Shown here in pieces: positions 11,205 to 20,111 of a stretch of 64,000 nucleotides of DNA. A model generated the notes under the pieces. The model did not search any database. It had not been told where the DNA came from and worked only from the letters and a program-made list of their open reading frames with translations. This stretch comes from Gracilaria gracilis. Lineage: Eukaryota; Rhodophyta; Florideophyceae; Gracilariales; Gracilariaceae. Position numbers and translations under genes: made by a program. Where the stretch lies: positions 1 to 64,000 of the forward strand of contig JARGSG010000139.1 of NCBI GenBank assembly GCA_030374805.1, in the 5' to 3' direction. Positions within the stretch are counted from its first letter, which is position 1. The number at the start of each line of letters is the position of its first letter.

Positions 11205-11947
11205 CTACTGCCATTTATCCACTCGCACACACAGAAGCTTCACGAAGTCGCAGTGTTCGCCAAAGCACTCCATACCCTTTGCATAGTATCCATTTTCGCA
11301 ATTCCCCACTATACGATCTTCCGAAACCCACTCCGCATCTTTAGAATCGTTTACGTCAACACGGTATCCGGAAGCCAATGCCCCGCACCGCAACCTAATC
11401 TCAGTGCAATAGTGTCCTCTACATTGAAAGCCGTTCATTACCAGGTCATTGGGACACCTCACCGACTTGGGATTTTCCGAGTTAATCCAATGCATCCAAT
11501 TTCGCGAATCCGTCACCGTCGCGGAACTACCTTCATGAACCGTGATGGGTTGCTTCAAGTCGCAATAATGGCTGGAGCACATTATTCCGGCTATCAACGA
11601 CGTCTGGGTGGCGGACATACCTCCATATTCTTCACTAGTCCAACCGTTGGTGGTGATAAACTTTCCATTGCGTATGAAAGGCGCTGTAGTGAACAGGGGG
11701 GAAGAGCGGCAGGGCCGGGGTTCGAACCACGAACCCCGGGCCCGCACAAAAAGCACACGAAGGCGGTTACCGATTGAGCTATGGCCGCTCACGGTGTGGT
11801 GACCTCGAGCCACACCGCCGGAGGTGTTATCGTGACCCTCTGTGACCGCCAGCTGCAGCTGACAGCAGCTACAGGCGCCCATGAAGCGTATGCGTTCAAA
11901 AACAAAGCAGACATAAATAGCACTCCAATTTTGCTAAACTTCATCAT
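11205..11947 (-). CDS. Secreted Cys-rich repeat protein, split or spliced gene
   Basis: The ATG at 11947 (two adjacent ATGs) opens a frame beginning with a clear signal peptide (MMKFSKIGVLFMSALFLNAY, cleavage probably near ASWA). That frame stops at 11789-11791, where a tRNA-like sequence begins. In another frame, from about 11680 to 11205, lie three copies of a Cys motif: GIMCSSHYCD, GFQCRGHYCTEIRLRC and GMECFGEHCDFVKLLC, ending in LCVRVDKWQ. A pyrimidine-rich AG on the minus strand near 11684 could be a 3' splice site, so an intron containing the tRNA-like sequence would join the two parts. However, no donor in the right phase was found by eye, so a broken gene is the alternative. A TATA-like CATAAAAGG lies about 100 bp upstream of the ATG. 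The product would be extracellular; function unknown. Confidence 0.6.
11704..11790 (-). tRNA. tRNA-like sequence, isotype undetermined (possibly a pseudo-tRNA)
   Basis: The ends form a perfect 7-bp acceptor-like stem (GAGCGGC with GCCGCTC). A box-A-like TAGCTCAATCGGT follows the 5' strand, and a box-B-like GGTTCGAACC precedes the 3' strand. The D and anticodon arms do not fold cleanly. The T-arm region instead forms a long hairpin (GGGGTTCG-TGGTT-CGAACCCC). It may be a degenerate tRNA, an intron-containing tRNA or a tRNA-derived repeat, and it lies between the two parts of the secreted-protein gene. Confidence 0.35.
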
Positions 11948-12639
11948 GATGATCGACAATCCAAGCTTGATTTCTTAGTGTTGTAGAGATGTGCAACTGG
12001 AGATGACAATTGGCTTCTCGCTTTTGCCGGCGATAGGACTGCAGCCTTTTATGTAGTTATGTGTTCATGTTTCCTCGCACACACTGTGACCGGTGACATT
12101 GCTTTGAAATGTGGTTGCAAATCATGACAACCAAACCATGTCAATGCTTGTTTGTTTATACATAGAAACAAGTGCTACGAGGTTTTGAATGGTGCCGTCA
12201 TCCTCTTCATCATATCTCTGATCATATCTCTGAGGTGCTTGTGACGAAGATGGGTTACGAATTTGCGAAAGTATTAGTGTGTTCAACAAACTGTAAAGCA
12301 TGAAGTGCACACTCCTTGAAGATCGACTAAAGGGTATCTAAAAATATTAGCGTATGAAGCTCATGGGGGATTGAGATGCCATCCGAAATGGAAATGGTGA
12401 GCCAAAAAAACAGGAAGTTGTCCGCCGAAATGGACACGTGGGAATGTTGACAAGTAGATGACGAAAGACAGCTGGATAACAACTAGTAGAGCTGTTTTTC
12501 CACAACAAGCGTGTGCGTGCTGCAAACCTGGTCGACGTGGAATAGGGGTCCAGATATGAAACGTGTTCTCTCACAACTCGTACACGAGGTTGAATCGTTG
12601 AAACGTCATGTGGAATACAGAATGGTATATTGGTTTGGG

Positions 12640-12780
12640 ATCTGTACCCTTTTAGGGGTGCATAATAAGCGTAATATGCGTGGTTTTTAGGGGCTTAGGG
12701 GTTCAGAACGTCAATCTGTACCCTCCGTAAGGAGGGTACAGATTATTTTACTTTGGCGAATATTTTTTTGGGGTACAGAT
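12640..12780. repeat. MITE-like unit with outer and inner inverted repeats
   Basis: ATCTGTACCC at 12640-12649 is the reverse complement of GGGTACAGAT at 12771-12780. Inside, 12713-12744 is a perfect 14-bp stem with a GTAA loop built from the same motif (AATCTGTACCCTCC). The motif therefore occurs four times in alternating orientation over 141 bp. No coding capacity. Confidence 0.5.
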
Positions 12781-13435
12781 TTCGGGGAATGGAAGACGGA
12801 AAATGCACCGTGGCTTGTTAAGCTGAAATATTTTCGCTCTCTCTCTGAAGTTTCAACTCCAATTCTCCTCTTTTGTCCGAAAGGACGTCGACCCTTTCAA
12901 GATGTCAGCATATCTGTTCAACTATTTGTTTGCGACATTCTACTTTTCCGATCGTTCTTTAAATGTCAACGTCCCTAGCATCGCAGCAAGATGTCCATTT
13001 CTTATGGTCTTCGTCTTCAATAAGAGCTGCTGGTCTTGCCTTTTGTGAACGAGAATACCAGAAGCCGTAGAACCACTGTGGGCCTTATTGTTAAGCGCCT
13101 TAACGCAATTGGCAAAGGGGGTTCTTCAGCTTGCTAGAAGAAGGAATATAGATGAGCAGGTCTGAAATGTTTACACAGCTCCAAAAGGATTGGAAGCTTT
13201 GCAGTCTTGGTGAAAATGCTTGGAACCACCTCATTCCTCGTTGACACCTTCGCATGCAAGGTATTTGGTTAGTTGACCCTACAGATAGATCAAAGAATCT
13301 CTCACTAAAGTGCAACTGCTTTGTGTCAATTTCACCATCTAACAAAAGATGGTGATGAACGGGGAAAATGCACTACGGAGGTGTTATCGTTAACAGAACC
13401 GTTTCAGAACAACGATCGAATTCGCATTATACTCA

Positions 13436-15355
13436 TCAGTGCATACAACAGTCGGAATAAAAGTTGGACACGCCTTGGTCCAGCAGGCGTTCCTGCACGC
13501 TGTAAAAAGTCTCCATCACGCCACCCTGATTGAACGGCCTCCTCTTCGTCACCCCAACTGCAAAACCAAATCCTATGTACTCCAACCTAGTCTGCCCGAG
13601 TGCAGCGCCCAAGAGTATATCCATTACGTCCTCAGAGCTGGCAGTCACGTTCACCAGCCCCCTCCCTGCGGGCCCTGGAGAGTGCAGCATCATTTCCAGT
13701 CGCACCAAAGTGTCACAAAAGGTCTCCATCATTTGTTCATACGTTTCCCTAGTGCAGTACAACCCATTGAGCCGTAGAGAGCGCAGCGGAGCATGCGAAC
13801 GGCGTAGCGCATCAATGAGGTGTTTGCTCTGTTCGATTTGGTGAACATCAAAAGAAAACGTTTGGCTGAACGGGATCGCTGTCGACAGGCGCAGCTTTGT
13901 CAGTCGCTGAAGATTGGCCAGGTAAGCAGCGAACTCATGCGCGCGGCTGAGATGGAAGGAAACACTCAACTCCTTCACTTGTGTGAACATGGCCTTGTAC
14001 ACCAGGACGTCCGACTCGTCGAGTAGGTCGCCCACAGCAAGCGGAAATGTCACCCTCCGAAAGGCGGCATGTATATGACTAACTTTGTCTAGGACAGCGA
14101 GTTCAAGACCGCGTTCTTCTGCTGTCAGTTTCCGATCCATCGTTTTGAAATCCCCCTTCTCGTAGTGAATGCGCACCTCCTCCAGTTTGGGTAGCTCGCT
14201 GCATTTTGCCATACGCAGCAGTTCTGAAAGCTTGAATATGTCGCATTGGATATGGAGTACCCGTAAAGACAGGCTGTTTAGTCTTTTTGGGAGAGAGAAA
14301 TCGATGCTTGAGATACTCAGCCGTTCGAGCGTGCTCGGTAGACTTGCGAAAGAGACGTCCGAAATCTTCTGCTGGTGTGAGATTGACAGACTTTGTAGCG
14401 GGACTCTTCCGTGTACCAAGGCAGAGAGCAACTCGCTCAGTCTCGTCTTCAACATGCTTTCCGATAGATCCGTGTCCAATTCTAATGTTTGTAGGCGTTC
14501 TAACTTGGGTGAAGCATTGCATATTGCAAGTATCACCGCCACGGAACAGTCCCTTATCGTCAGAGTCCTCAACGTACTTGCGCAACTTTCAAGTAGATTC
14601 TTCAGTACCTTGGTGACGATTTGGTGAGGATACAACGAAAGTCCCAAGACCTGCAACGATTCTATTGCCATCTTCCTCAACATGATTACTTCGGCTTTGA
14701 CAAGACACATATTGTCTTCACACAGCTGCAATCTGTGGTAATTCCAGCTGCGGCGAATGCACGCCTGCGAATGACGGCCGATCGACAACGATTTGGAATT
14801 AAATTTGAGCAACCCCAAGATGTACCACGACGTGGAACAACAACAACAACGAGTGTGATATTTGACCATTTCTTTTGACCACAGCAGGATAGGTTCATGG
14901 TTCGGGCTATTTGAACAGCGCACAGAGTACGCAAGAGCAGCCGCTCGGTACAAGATAGCGTCGGATGGGGAATTTGAAATGTATTGATAGGCCCGGAAAT
15001 CGGGTTGCGTGGTCTTCCCCCAATGCAGATGATGAATATGGTTGTGCACGCCATTGTCGAAGAATACGTTGTCGTACGCATCGAAAACGGCTAAAACTGC
15101 CTCACAACATGAGCGGGCGGTACAGGCGAATGGTAGTACGTCTTGAATGATTTCGCGCCCGATCCATCTTTCGTGTTTGTTCTTCGCGGGCATCAAGTAT
15201 TGCACTATCTTCATCAAGGTGTCCTTTGGAAGGTCGGGCAAGCTTGCAACCTTGAGCGTCGCGATTCTGTGCACAGCACGTTTCGAGGTGCGGTTGGAGA
15301 TGCGCTTCGAGCGCCTCGGGCGCAGTGCTCTCGAAGAAGGCTTGGAAGATGACAT
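13436..15355 (-). CDS. F-box/leucine-rich-repeat-like protein, 639 aa
   Basis: An intact intronless ORF from ATG 15355. The N-terminal 30 residues are very basic (LRPRRSKRISNRTSKRAV), possibly a nuclear localisation signal. An F-box-like segment follows (SLPDLPKDTLMKIVQYLM, around residues 38-56). From about residue 230 onward there are irregular leucine-rich repeats (LRTLTIRDC, LQTLELDTDL, LERLSISSIDF, LRVLHIQCDI, LTKLRLSTAI, LRSLRLNGLY). In this family the F-box binds SKP1 of an SCF ubiquitin ligase and the LRRs bind substrate; here that role is inferred. A cluster of four adjacent Cys (RCCCCSTSW) near residue 170 is odd. The single long frame makes a functional host gene likely. Confidence 0.78.
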   Translation of the reverse strand: MSSSKPSSRALRPRRSKRISNRTSKRAVHRIATLKVASLPDLPKDTLMKIVQYLMPAKNKHERWIGREIIQDVLPFACTARSCCEAVLAVFDAYDNVFFDNGVHNHIHHLHWGKTTQPDFRAYQYISNSPSDAILYRAAALAYSVRCSNSPNHEPILLWSKEMVKYHTRCCCCSTSWYILGLLKFNSKSLSIGRHSQACIRRSWNYHRLQLCEDNMCLVKAEVIMLRKMAIESLQVLGLSLYPHQIVTKVLKNLLESCASTLRTLTIRDCSVAVILAICNASPKLERLQTLELDTDLSESMLKTRLSELLSALVHGRVPLQSLSISHQQKISDVSFASLPSTLERLSISSIDFSLPKRLNSLSLRVLHIQCDIFKLSELLRMAKCSELPKLEEVRIHYEKGDFKTMDRKLTAEERGLELAVLDKVSHIHAAFRRVTFPLAVGDLLDESDVLVYKAMFTQVKELSVSFHLSRAHEFAAYLANLQRLTKLRLSTAIPFSQTFSFDVHQIEQSKHLIDALRRSHAPLRSLRLNGLYCTRETYEQMMETFCDTLVRLEMMLHSPGPAGRGLVNVTASSEDVMDILLGAALGQTRLEYIGFGFAVGVTKRRPFNQGGVMETFYSVQERLLDQGVSNFYSDCCMH

Positions 15356-17720
15356 GGGTGAATTGGCTGATTTCCGAATCGGTGGTCAACGTCCGTGGAC
15401 TAAGGGAAGCGGTACCACGGGTGAAGACCAGTTATGAACATCGGAATGGAAACATCTTGACAATCGAAATCGATTTGGTTGTTCGTTTGATTCTGTTGTC
15501 TTCCATTTTGGCCCCCTCATTTGTGGGCTGGAAGGCGAACAGAAAAGAACTCGCTCCATTCTGCTCCAGATGCGATGTGGATAGACTCCAACGTAGCAGC
15601 ACACAAAGACGAACACAGCGTCGATCAATTGTTTTCGGTAGTTTTTCGTTCAAATTGTTCAAGGTGGTTCGCAACAAAATAGGAACGACAAGAAATGTGC
15701 AGATCCGTTTTCTGTACATTACGTTATTGGAGATAAGAACAAAATATTTGTGACATGGTTCGCAAGGCGTCAGTGCGCCAGACAATCTAATTCGATGAGA
15801 TATAGGGCGTACTGATCACGCTTGAACCCTTCGCCATGCAAGACAAATTGGTTACTAAACAACACAAAGGCCTTTTAGGTGAAGCGGAGGTGAGTCTGTG
15901 AGCTGTTTCGAGTTCTTTTTCGGTCCCTGACAACATGACTGTTCCTTCTGCCCGTGATTAACTGTCCCTTTCATTGTGGAACCTGAGTCATGAAAAATAA
16001 ATTTGTTGTTTGCTTCCCCATATTGAAAATAAGAACAGGATGCTGGGAAGCTTTTCAATACAGCACTGAAGGACGCACACGGAAAAGGCGAGCGACTCAA
16101 TCCCTCGTGGAAGGTGCCGAGCGTATCGATACACGCCTAACGATACTACCCAACATTTTTTTATTTTTTGTGACGCTCTCACCCCGGACGCTGGCAGTCT
16201 GGAACGCTGTCCGGCTTAACAAAGGCAGTTCATTTTGCAAGTTCCACTGCTATCTCCTACGGTAGTGAAAGAATGTTGGAGACGCGGTTTTACCGGGGTT
16301 TGGCGGTTTAGATCCAATTCAGAGCTAGTTTGATTTGACAAAAATATTTCGAAAAAACTGACAGACGACATCCAGCAATGTACACGCAGCCATACCCTCA
16401 ACCTTATTGGTATGCCCCCTCGAACTGTAGAGTTTACATTTAGAAAAATACCGGCTTCTTTCTGAAAAAAAAAACGAGTTGTCTCTCCCAATTTCCGACA
16501 GTGGAAGCATCTGGTGACAGTTTCAGGGTTTTAGAAATTTCATTTTATTTTGTGCAGAGGTGCCAAACCGCCGGAGGGTCAAACACCCAACACCTGTGTA
16601 AAGCCTTTAAAAAAGCATGTTCTGTGGAGAAATCCTGTCTTCTCTTTTTAGTGCGTCTTTCCGGCTTCTCCCAATACAATATGAGAAATGGCGACGTGTC
16701 ACACGTCGCATTTTGCCCCCCTTTTTGGAGCACTTTGATTTTCATATTGGCATCGTACATCGCCTGGCTCCTGTCCTTCGCTCCAATAAATAAACATCTG
16801 CGATTCCACCATTACTGTCCACGAAATGGACGCATCACATTCCAGGTTCAATTGAAAGCGAATATATATGAGCAAGAACACGAGTGTGGTCTGAAAGTCT
16901 GGCGGTGAATGCCGGCAATTGCTGCAACATTGTGAGCATCAGCCACAGCCCCGTTGCATCCTACCTCCTCGGCTCGACGTGGCAGATCTGTGAGCGTCAC
17001 CGACTCCGGCTATGACAGGCTTGAGTTTAAACTCGAACAGGTGCGGTAAAACACGCTACGGCCATGCTAATGTACTTCATTAATTCTAACAAGTTTTGCA
17101 ACATTTAATCTGAGACTATGTTGAGATTTCAATAACTCTCTCGCTGATAGAATGTTTGCGGGAATACGGCGATCTATTGTAGTTTGGAGACGTTCCGGGC
17201 TGGTTCGCGTTGTCATCTGAAGATGAGATTCGTAACGAACCGTGACTGCACCTATATCTTATGCGGTAACTCTTCTACCGTTGGTTCCCTTGTTTGATTT
17301 GCACAACCTTAAAAACTCGACCCCTGAAAGGGGTGCACTGTGTAGTACGTTCTTGTGATGAAGGCCACGTTTTTTGACACCCTGTGTGGTGCATTGCTGT
17401 GAAGTGTGCATAACAGCGTTTTTTTACAATTAGGATTTTCAGTTGGATAATCTCGTGTTTCTGGCTGTCAAGTTTGCTCAAATAGATCCCCTCATTCGTA
17501 CTATAGCCTGTAACGCTGAGCATTCCAAGCTCTTGTGAAGGGAAGTGATGCATCTGCACCTTCTTGATTGCGAAAAAGAGTTTTTCACAGCCATGAAGAA
17601 ACACTTCTCTCTCTCTGTAATCTACAGAAATGGTCGTACATTATTATGCGTGATCTCAGCAGCTCACCACAACATTTTTAACACTGTTGAAGCCCCTTCA
17701 CGAAGAGCAATATCCGGCAG
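15356..17720. other. Intergenic stretch, no gene seen
   Basis: Only short overlapping frames without recognisable domains. It includes the first copy of a short dispersed repeat (16104-16137). Confidence 0.5.
16104..16137 (+). repeat. Dispersed repeat, copy 1
   Basis: CTCGTGGAAGGTGCCGAG followed by GTATCGATA matches 26728-26765 (CTCGTGGAGGATGCCGAG...) at roughly 80% identity in the same orientation. Similarity fades on both sides. Confidence 0.5.
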
Positions 17721-17727
17721 TATAAAA
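17721..17727 (+). promoter_or_regulatory. TATA box of the 17825 gene
   Basis: TATAAAA 98 bp upstream of the start of the flanking ORF's ATG. Confidence 0.65.
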
Positions 17728-17824
17728 CAGAGCCAAGCAACCCGTTCTGCTTCGAACTCCTCACTTCACTCACCCTTCTCCTCTTCATACAATCTATCAC
17801 AGCCATCCCCGTCGAACTTCCACC

Positions 17825-18283
17825 ATGAATTCCCTATTCCGTTTCGTACTCTCCGCTGGTATTTTCATTATTGTGCTTTCTGCTCCTTCTGGAGCGCAGG
17901 CGTTTTGCTTCAAGGATATGTATCTCTCTTTCAGCGACGATGAACTCTGGGCGGCAGCCAGAGGTAGAAGTCGTGTGGGAAGCTGTTACATCCCGTCTGC
18001 TGGTCCCCCAGCGTACTGCGATCTGTACGTGAAGTCGGGAGTGCGAGGTGCCGATGGCGATTATGGATGGCCGAAAAACAGGAGCAATCGTGGAACCGGC
18101 TGCGTCAAGGCTCCGGAATTCCCGAGAAGAAGGAGTCATTGTTTCTTCACTAGCGCCGATTACAGTGCTGCCGGAGCAGAATTGGGATCATTCTGTACCA
18201 ATAGTGGCAAGGCTAATGCTCTTGCGCAGCTTCGACATGCTATTCGTAACAACGCTTGCGATCTTCCGACTTGCCGCGAGTAA
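17825..18283 (+). CDS. Small secreted Cys-rich protein, 152 aa
   Basis: An intronless ORF with a good start context (CACCATGA) and a classical signal peptide (MNSLFRFVLSAG then IFIIVLSAPSGAQA; cleavage probably after AQA). The mature part has eight cysteines, consistent with four disulfides, and is Gly/Ser/Arg-rich. No known domain was recognised. The TATA box at 17721 and the poly(A)-like AATAAA at 18496 make a compact transcription unit. It is probably extracellular; role unknown. It resembles the gene at 11205-11947 only in being secreted and Cys-rich. Confidence 0.75.
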   Translation: MNSLFRFVLSAGIFIIVLSAPSGAQAFCFKDMYLSFSDDELWAAARGRSRVGSCYIPSAGPPAYCDLYVKSGVRGADGDYGWPKNRSNRGTGCVKAPEFPRRRSHCFFTSADYSAAGAELGSFCTNSGKANALAQLRHAIRNNACDLPTCRE

Positions 18284-18495
18284 AGTGGCCTCCTCGCTTG
18301 CTTCTGTGACTTCAATGGCCGCCGAAACATCTAACTACGAGTTCGTTTTTTCGACAGCATCATCATAGTTTCGGGATGTAACAAAAGTTGGAAATCGAAT
18401 TTTGGTTTCTGATACTGATGTTTTATTTCGAATCGGATGCGTTCTTGGTTACCGAAGTAGATTATTGCATCTGTCATGTAGGACAGTCGTTACTC

Positions 18496-18501
18496 AATAA
18501 A
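18496..18501 (+). terminator. Candidate poly(A) signal of the 17825 gene
   Basis: AATAAA about 210 bp after the stop codon. Confidence 0.4.
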
Positions 18502-18694
18502 ATGAATACCTATTTCTGCTATATTCATTGCCCTTCAGAAAATACCGAACTACGAGCAGTGGTTGAGATATAATTGAAATGGATATGTGCGTAGTGTTTT
18601 GTCTGTCACCTGCATGATGCTTCTACGTGCATGGATTCGAACTTGCATCTACGCAAAGATTCTCGTTAATATTTGCGGTGTTGTTACCGCTACC

Positions 18695-18924
18695 TGTAGC
18701 CATATTAGGCGCCAGCCCAACTGCGTGGGTGGCACCTTGCAGGAGATTACCGCAACGGGAATCACAGACGTAGACAGACTGTCTTTGTCTTCCTAGCAGT
18801 AGTCGTAGAGTAGTATAAAAGTAAAGACAGAGATGCAACTCTCTTCTGACGAGCACACACACTCAGTCATCATCAACATCAAGTTTCATTTATTCAACAG
18901 TTCAATTGCGCATCTTGCGCCACA
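18695..18924 (+). repeat. 5' LTR of C1
   Basis: 230 bp, TGTAG...CCACA, identical by eye to 25229-25458. TATAAAA at 18814-18820 is the promoter TATA box, so transcription should start near 18845, downstream of the ATG at 18833. Confidence 0.95.
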
Positions 18925-19049
18925 TTCGCGAATTAAGCCGCATTTCTGCGCACAGAGCCTACTCTGCAGTCTACTCCTACCCAGTACAAGTTCACCTATA
19001 GTGTCTTTTACTGCGTTCGAGCCTGCTGTCTTTAAGACAAAGAGTTTCA

Positions 19050-19837
19050 AGTACGTTTTACTGCTCAAACCACTCGCTACGACTACGTACTAACCTACGT
19101 TTTCCTACCCAGTGTCTTCCTCTTCGGAGTACTCCTCCGTTCCGGAGACCTCCCCGTATCCCGCAGTGTTGGATTTGGAGGCCGTTGAAGTCGATCCCTA
19201 CATTCAAGCGAATTGCTACTGCCCTGCTACACCCTCCTCGCTACGGTTATCACCCGCACCGTCTGACGAACCACTGCACGTCGGTCCCACCTCTCCAGAG
19301 CCCTCCGACGCGGCGCCTCGCCCATTGACCCCCGCGTGGTCCACCGCGTCTCTCGACGACGACGGATTTCGAAAGTCACCCTCGTTGCAACCCCCTCCCC
19401 GCCCGCACAAACGACGCCCCAGAGGCACGTGCCACGGCGCATCGAGAAACACCCGTCCCACCCCGGCATTGTTGCCCGTGCAACGTCATCCGTCACCGCC
19501 GTACAGTACCCCTGCAGCCTTGCTGTCGCCCCCACGTGGCATAAAGCCAATCGACGCCGGCGCCGCGATACAAATTGAACGCGTGGCAATTGCAAAGCAA
19601 AAGCGAAAAGCGAAAAGTAAGAAAATTTTTTCTTGCGACTGCGGCGCTGTCAGCCACACTAAGGCTACTTACAGGGTGCATCTAAAAGGGCGTAAGCATC
19701 TAGCTTACACGCGCCGGACCGTTTCCGTGGACCAGAGGTCGTGTAGACCTTGTAGGGAAACATTCAACACGAAGATTGATCTGGACCGCCACCGCTCAGG
19801 CCGCCGCCACCGAAGTTTTGTGAATAAGCTAAAGTAA
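19050..19837 (+). CDS. C2H2 zinc-finger protein carried by copia C1, spliced start
   Basis: A 241-residue protein rich in Pro/Ser, with a basic linker (KQKRKAKSKK) and two C-terminal zinc fingers: an unusual CxC-type finger (SCDCGAVSHTKATYRVHLKG) and a C-x2-C...H-x5-H finger (SCRPCRETFNTKIDLDRHRS). The frame has no ATG of its own: an in-frame stop lies at 19091 and the first codon after the intron would be GTG. Removing the 62-bp intron joins A at 19050 to TG at 19113, making ATG TCT TCC. The ORF is inside the LTRs and upstream of gag-pol, so it is an accessory gene of the element, perhaps captured from a host. Likely nuclear and nucleic-acid binding (inferred). Confidence 0.7.
19051..19112 (+). 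other. Spliceosomal intron creating the zinc-finger start codon
   Basis: GTACGT at the 5' end, a perfect TACTAAC branch site at 19088-19094, and a pyrimidine-rich TTTTCCTACCCAG end. The intron is 62 bp. Splicing yields TTTCAATGTC, with the ATG across the junction. Confidence 0.7.
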
Positions 19838-20111
19838 ACTAGTTTTTTTTACACATTTAGCAATACTTTCTTTATCTATTCTAGTTTTATCAATACAAAC
19901 TTCTTAAAAACCACAAAAACCCAAGTTCAAAACCATAAAACTTATCAAAAATTAACAAAAAATACATAAAACATTAAAAAACAATAAATTATAGATTATT
20001 ATTTTAATATTAGCCAATATTTTGAAAATTTCATAGTATAATAATTTATTTTTTGATCATTTTTTTGAAGTTTCCATTTTCCATTAGAAAAAAAACTTGG
20101 AGATTTTAAAT
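19838..20111 (+). other. AT-rich spacer between zinc-finger ORF and gag-pol
   Basis: Strongly AT-rich with no coding sequence. A pyrimidine-rich stretch ending in CCATTAG at 20086-20087 is a possible 3' splice site just before the gag-pol ATG at 20112, which could let gag-pol be expressed from a differently spliced transcript. Confidence 0.35.

Noticed and set aside
18833..19093. ORF starting in the C1 LTR (MQLSSDEHTH)
   Set aside because: Its ATG is upstream of the expected transcript start and the frame crosses the intron; no protein-like features.
20097..20111. Earlier start of copia C1 gag-pol
   Set aside because: The codon at 20097 is TTG; the first ATG is at 20112.
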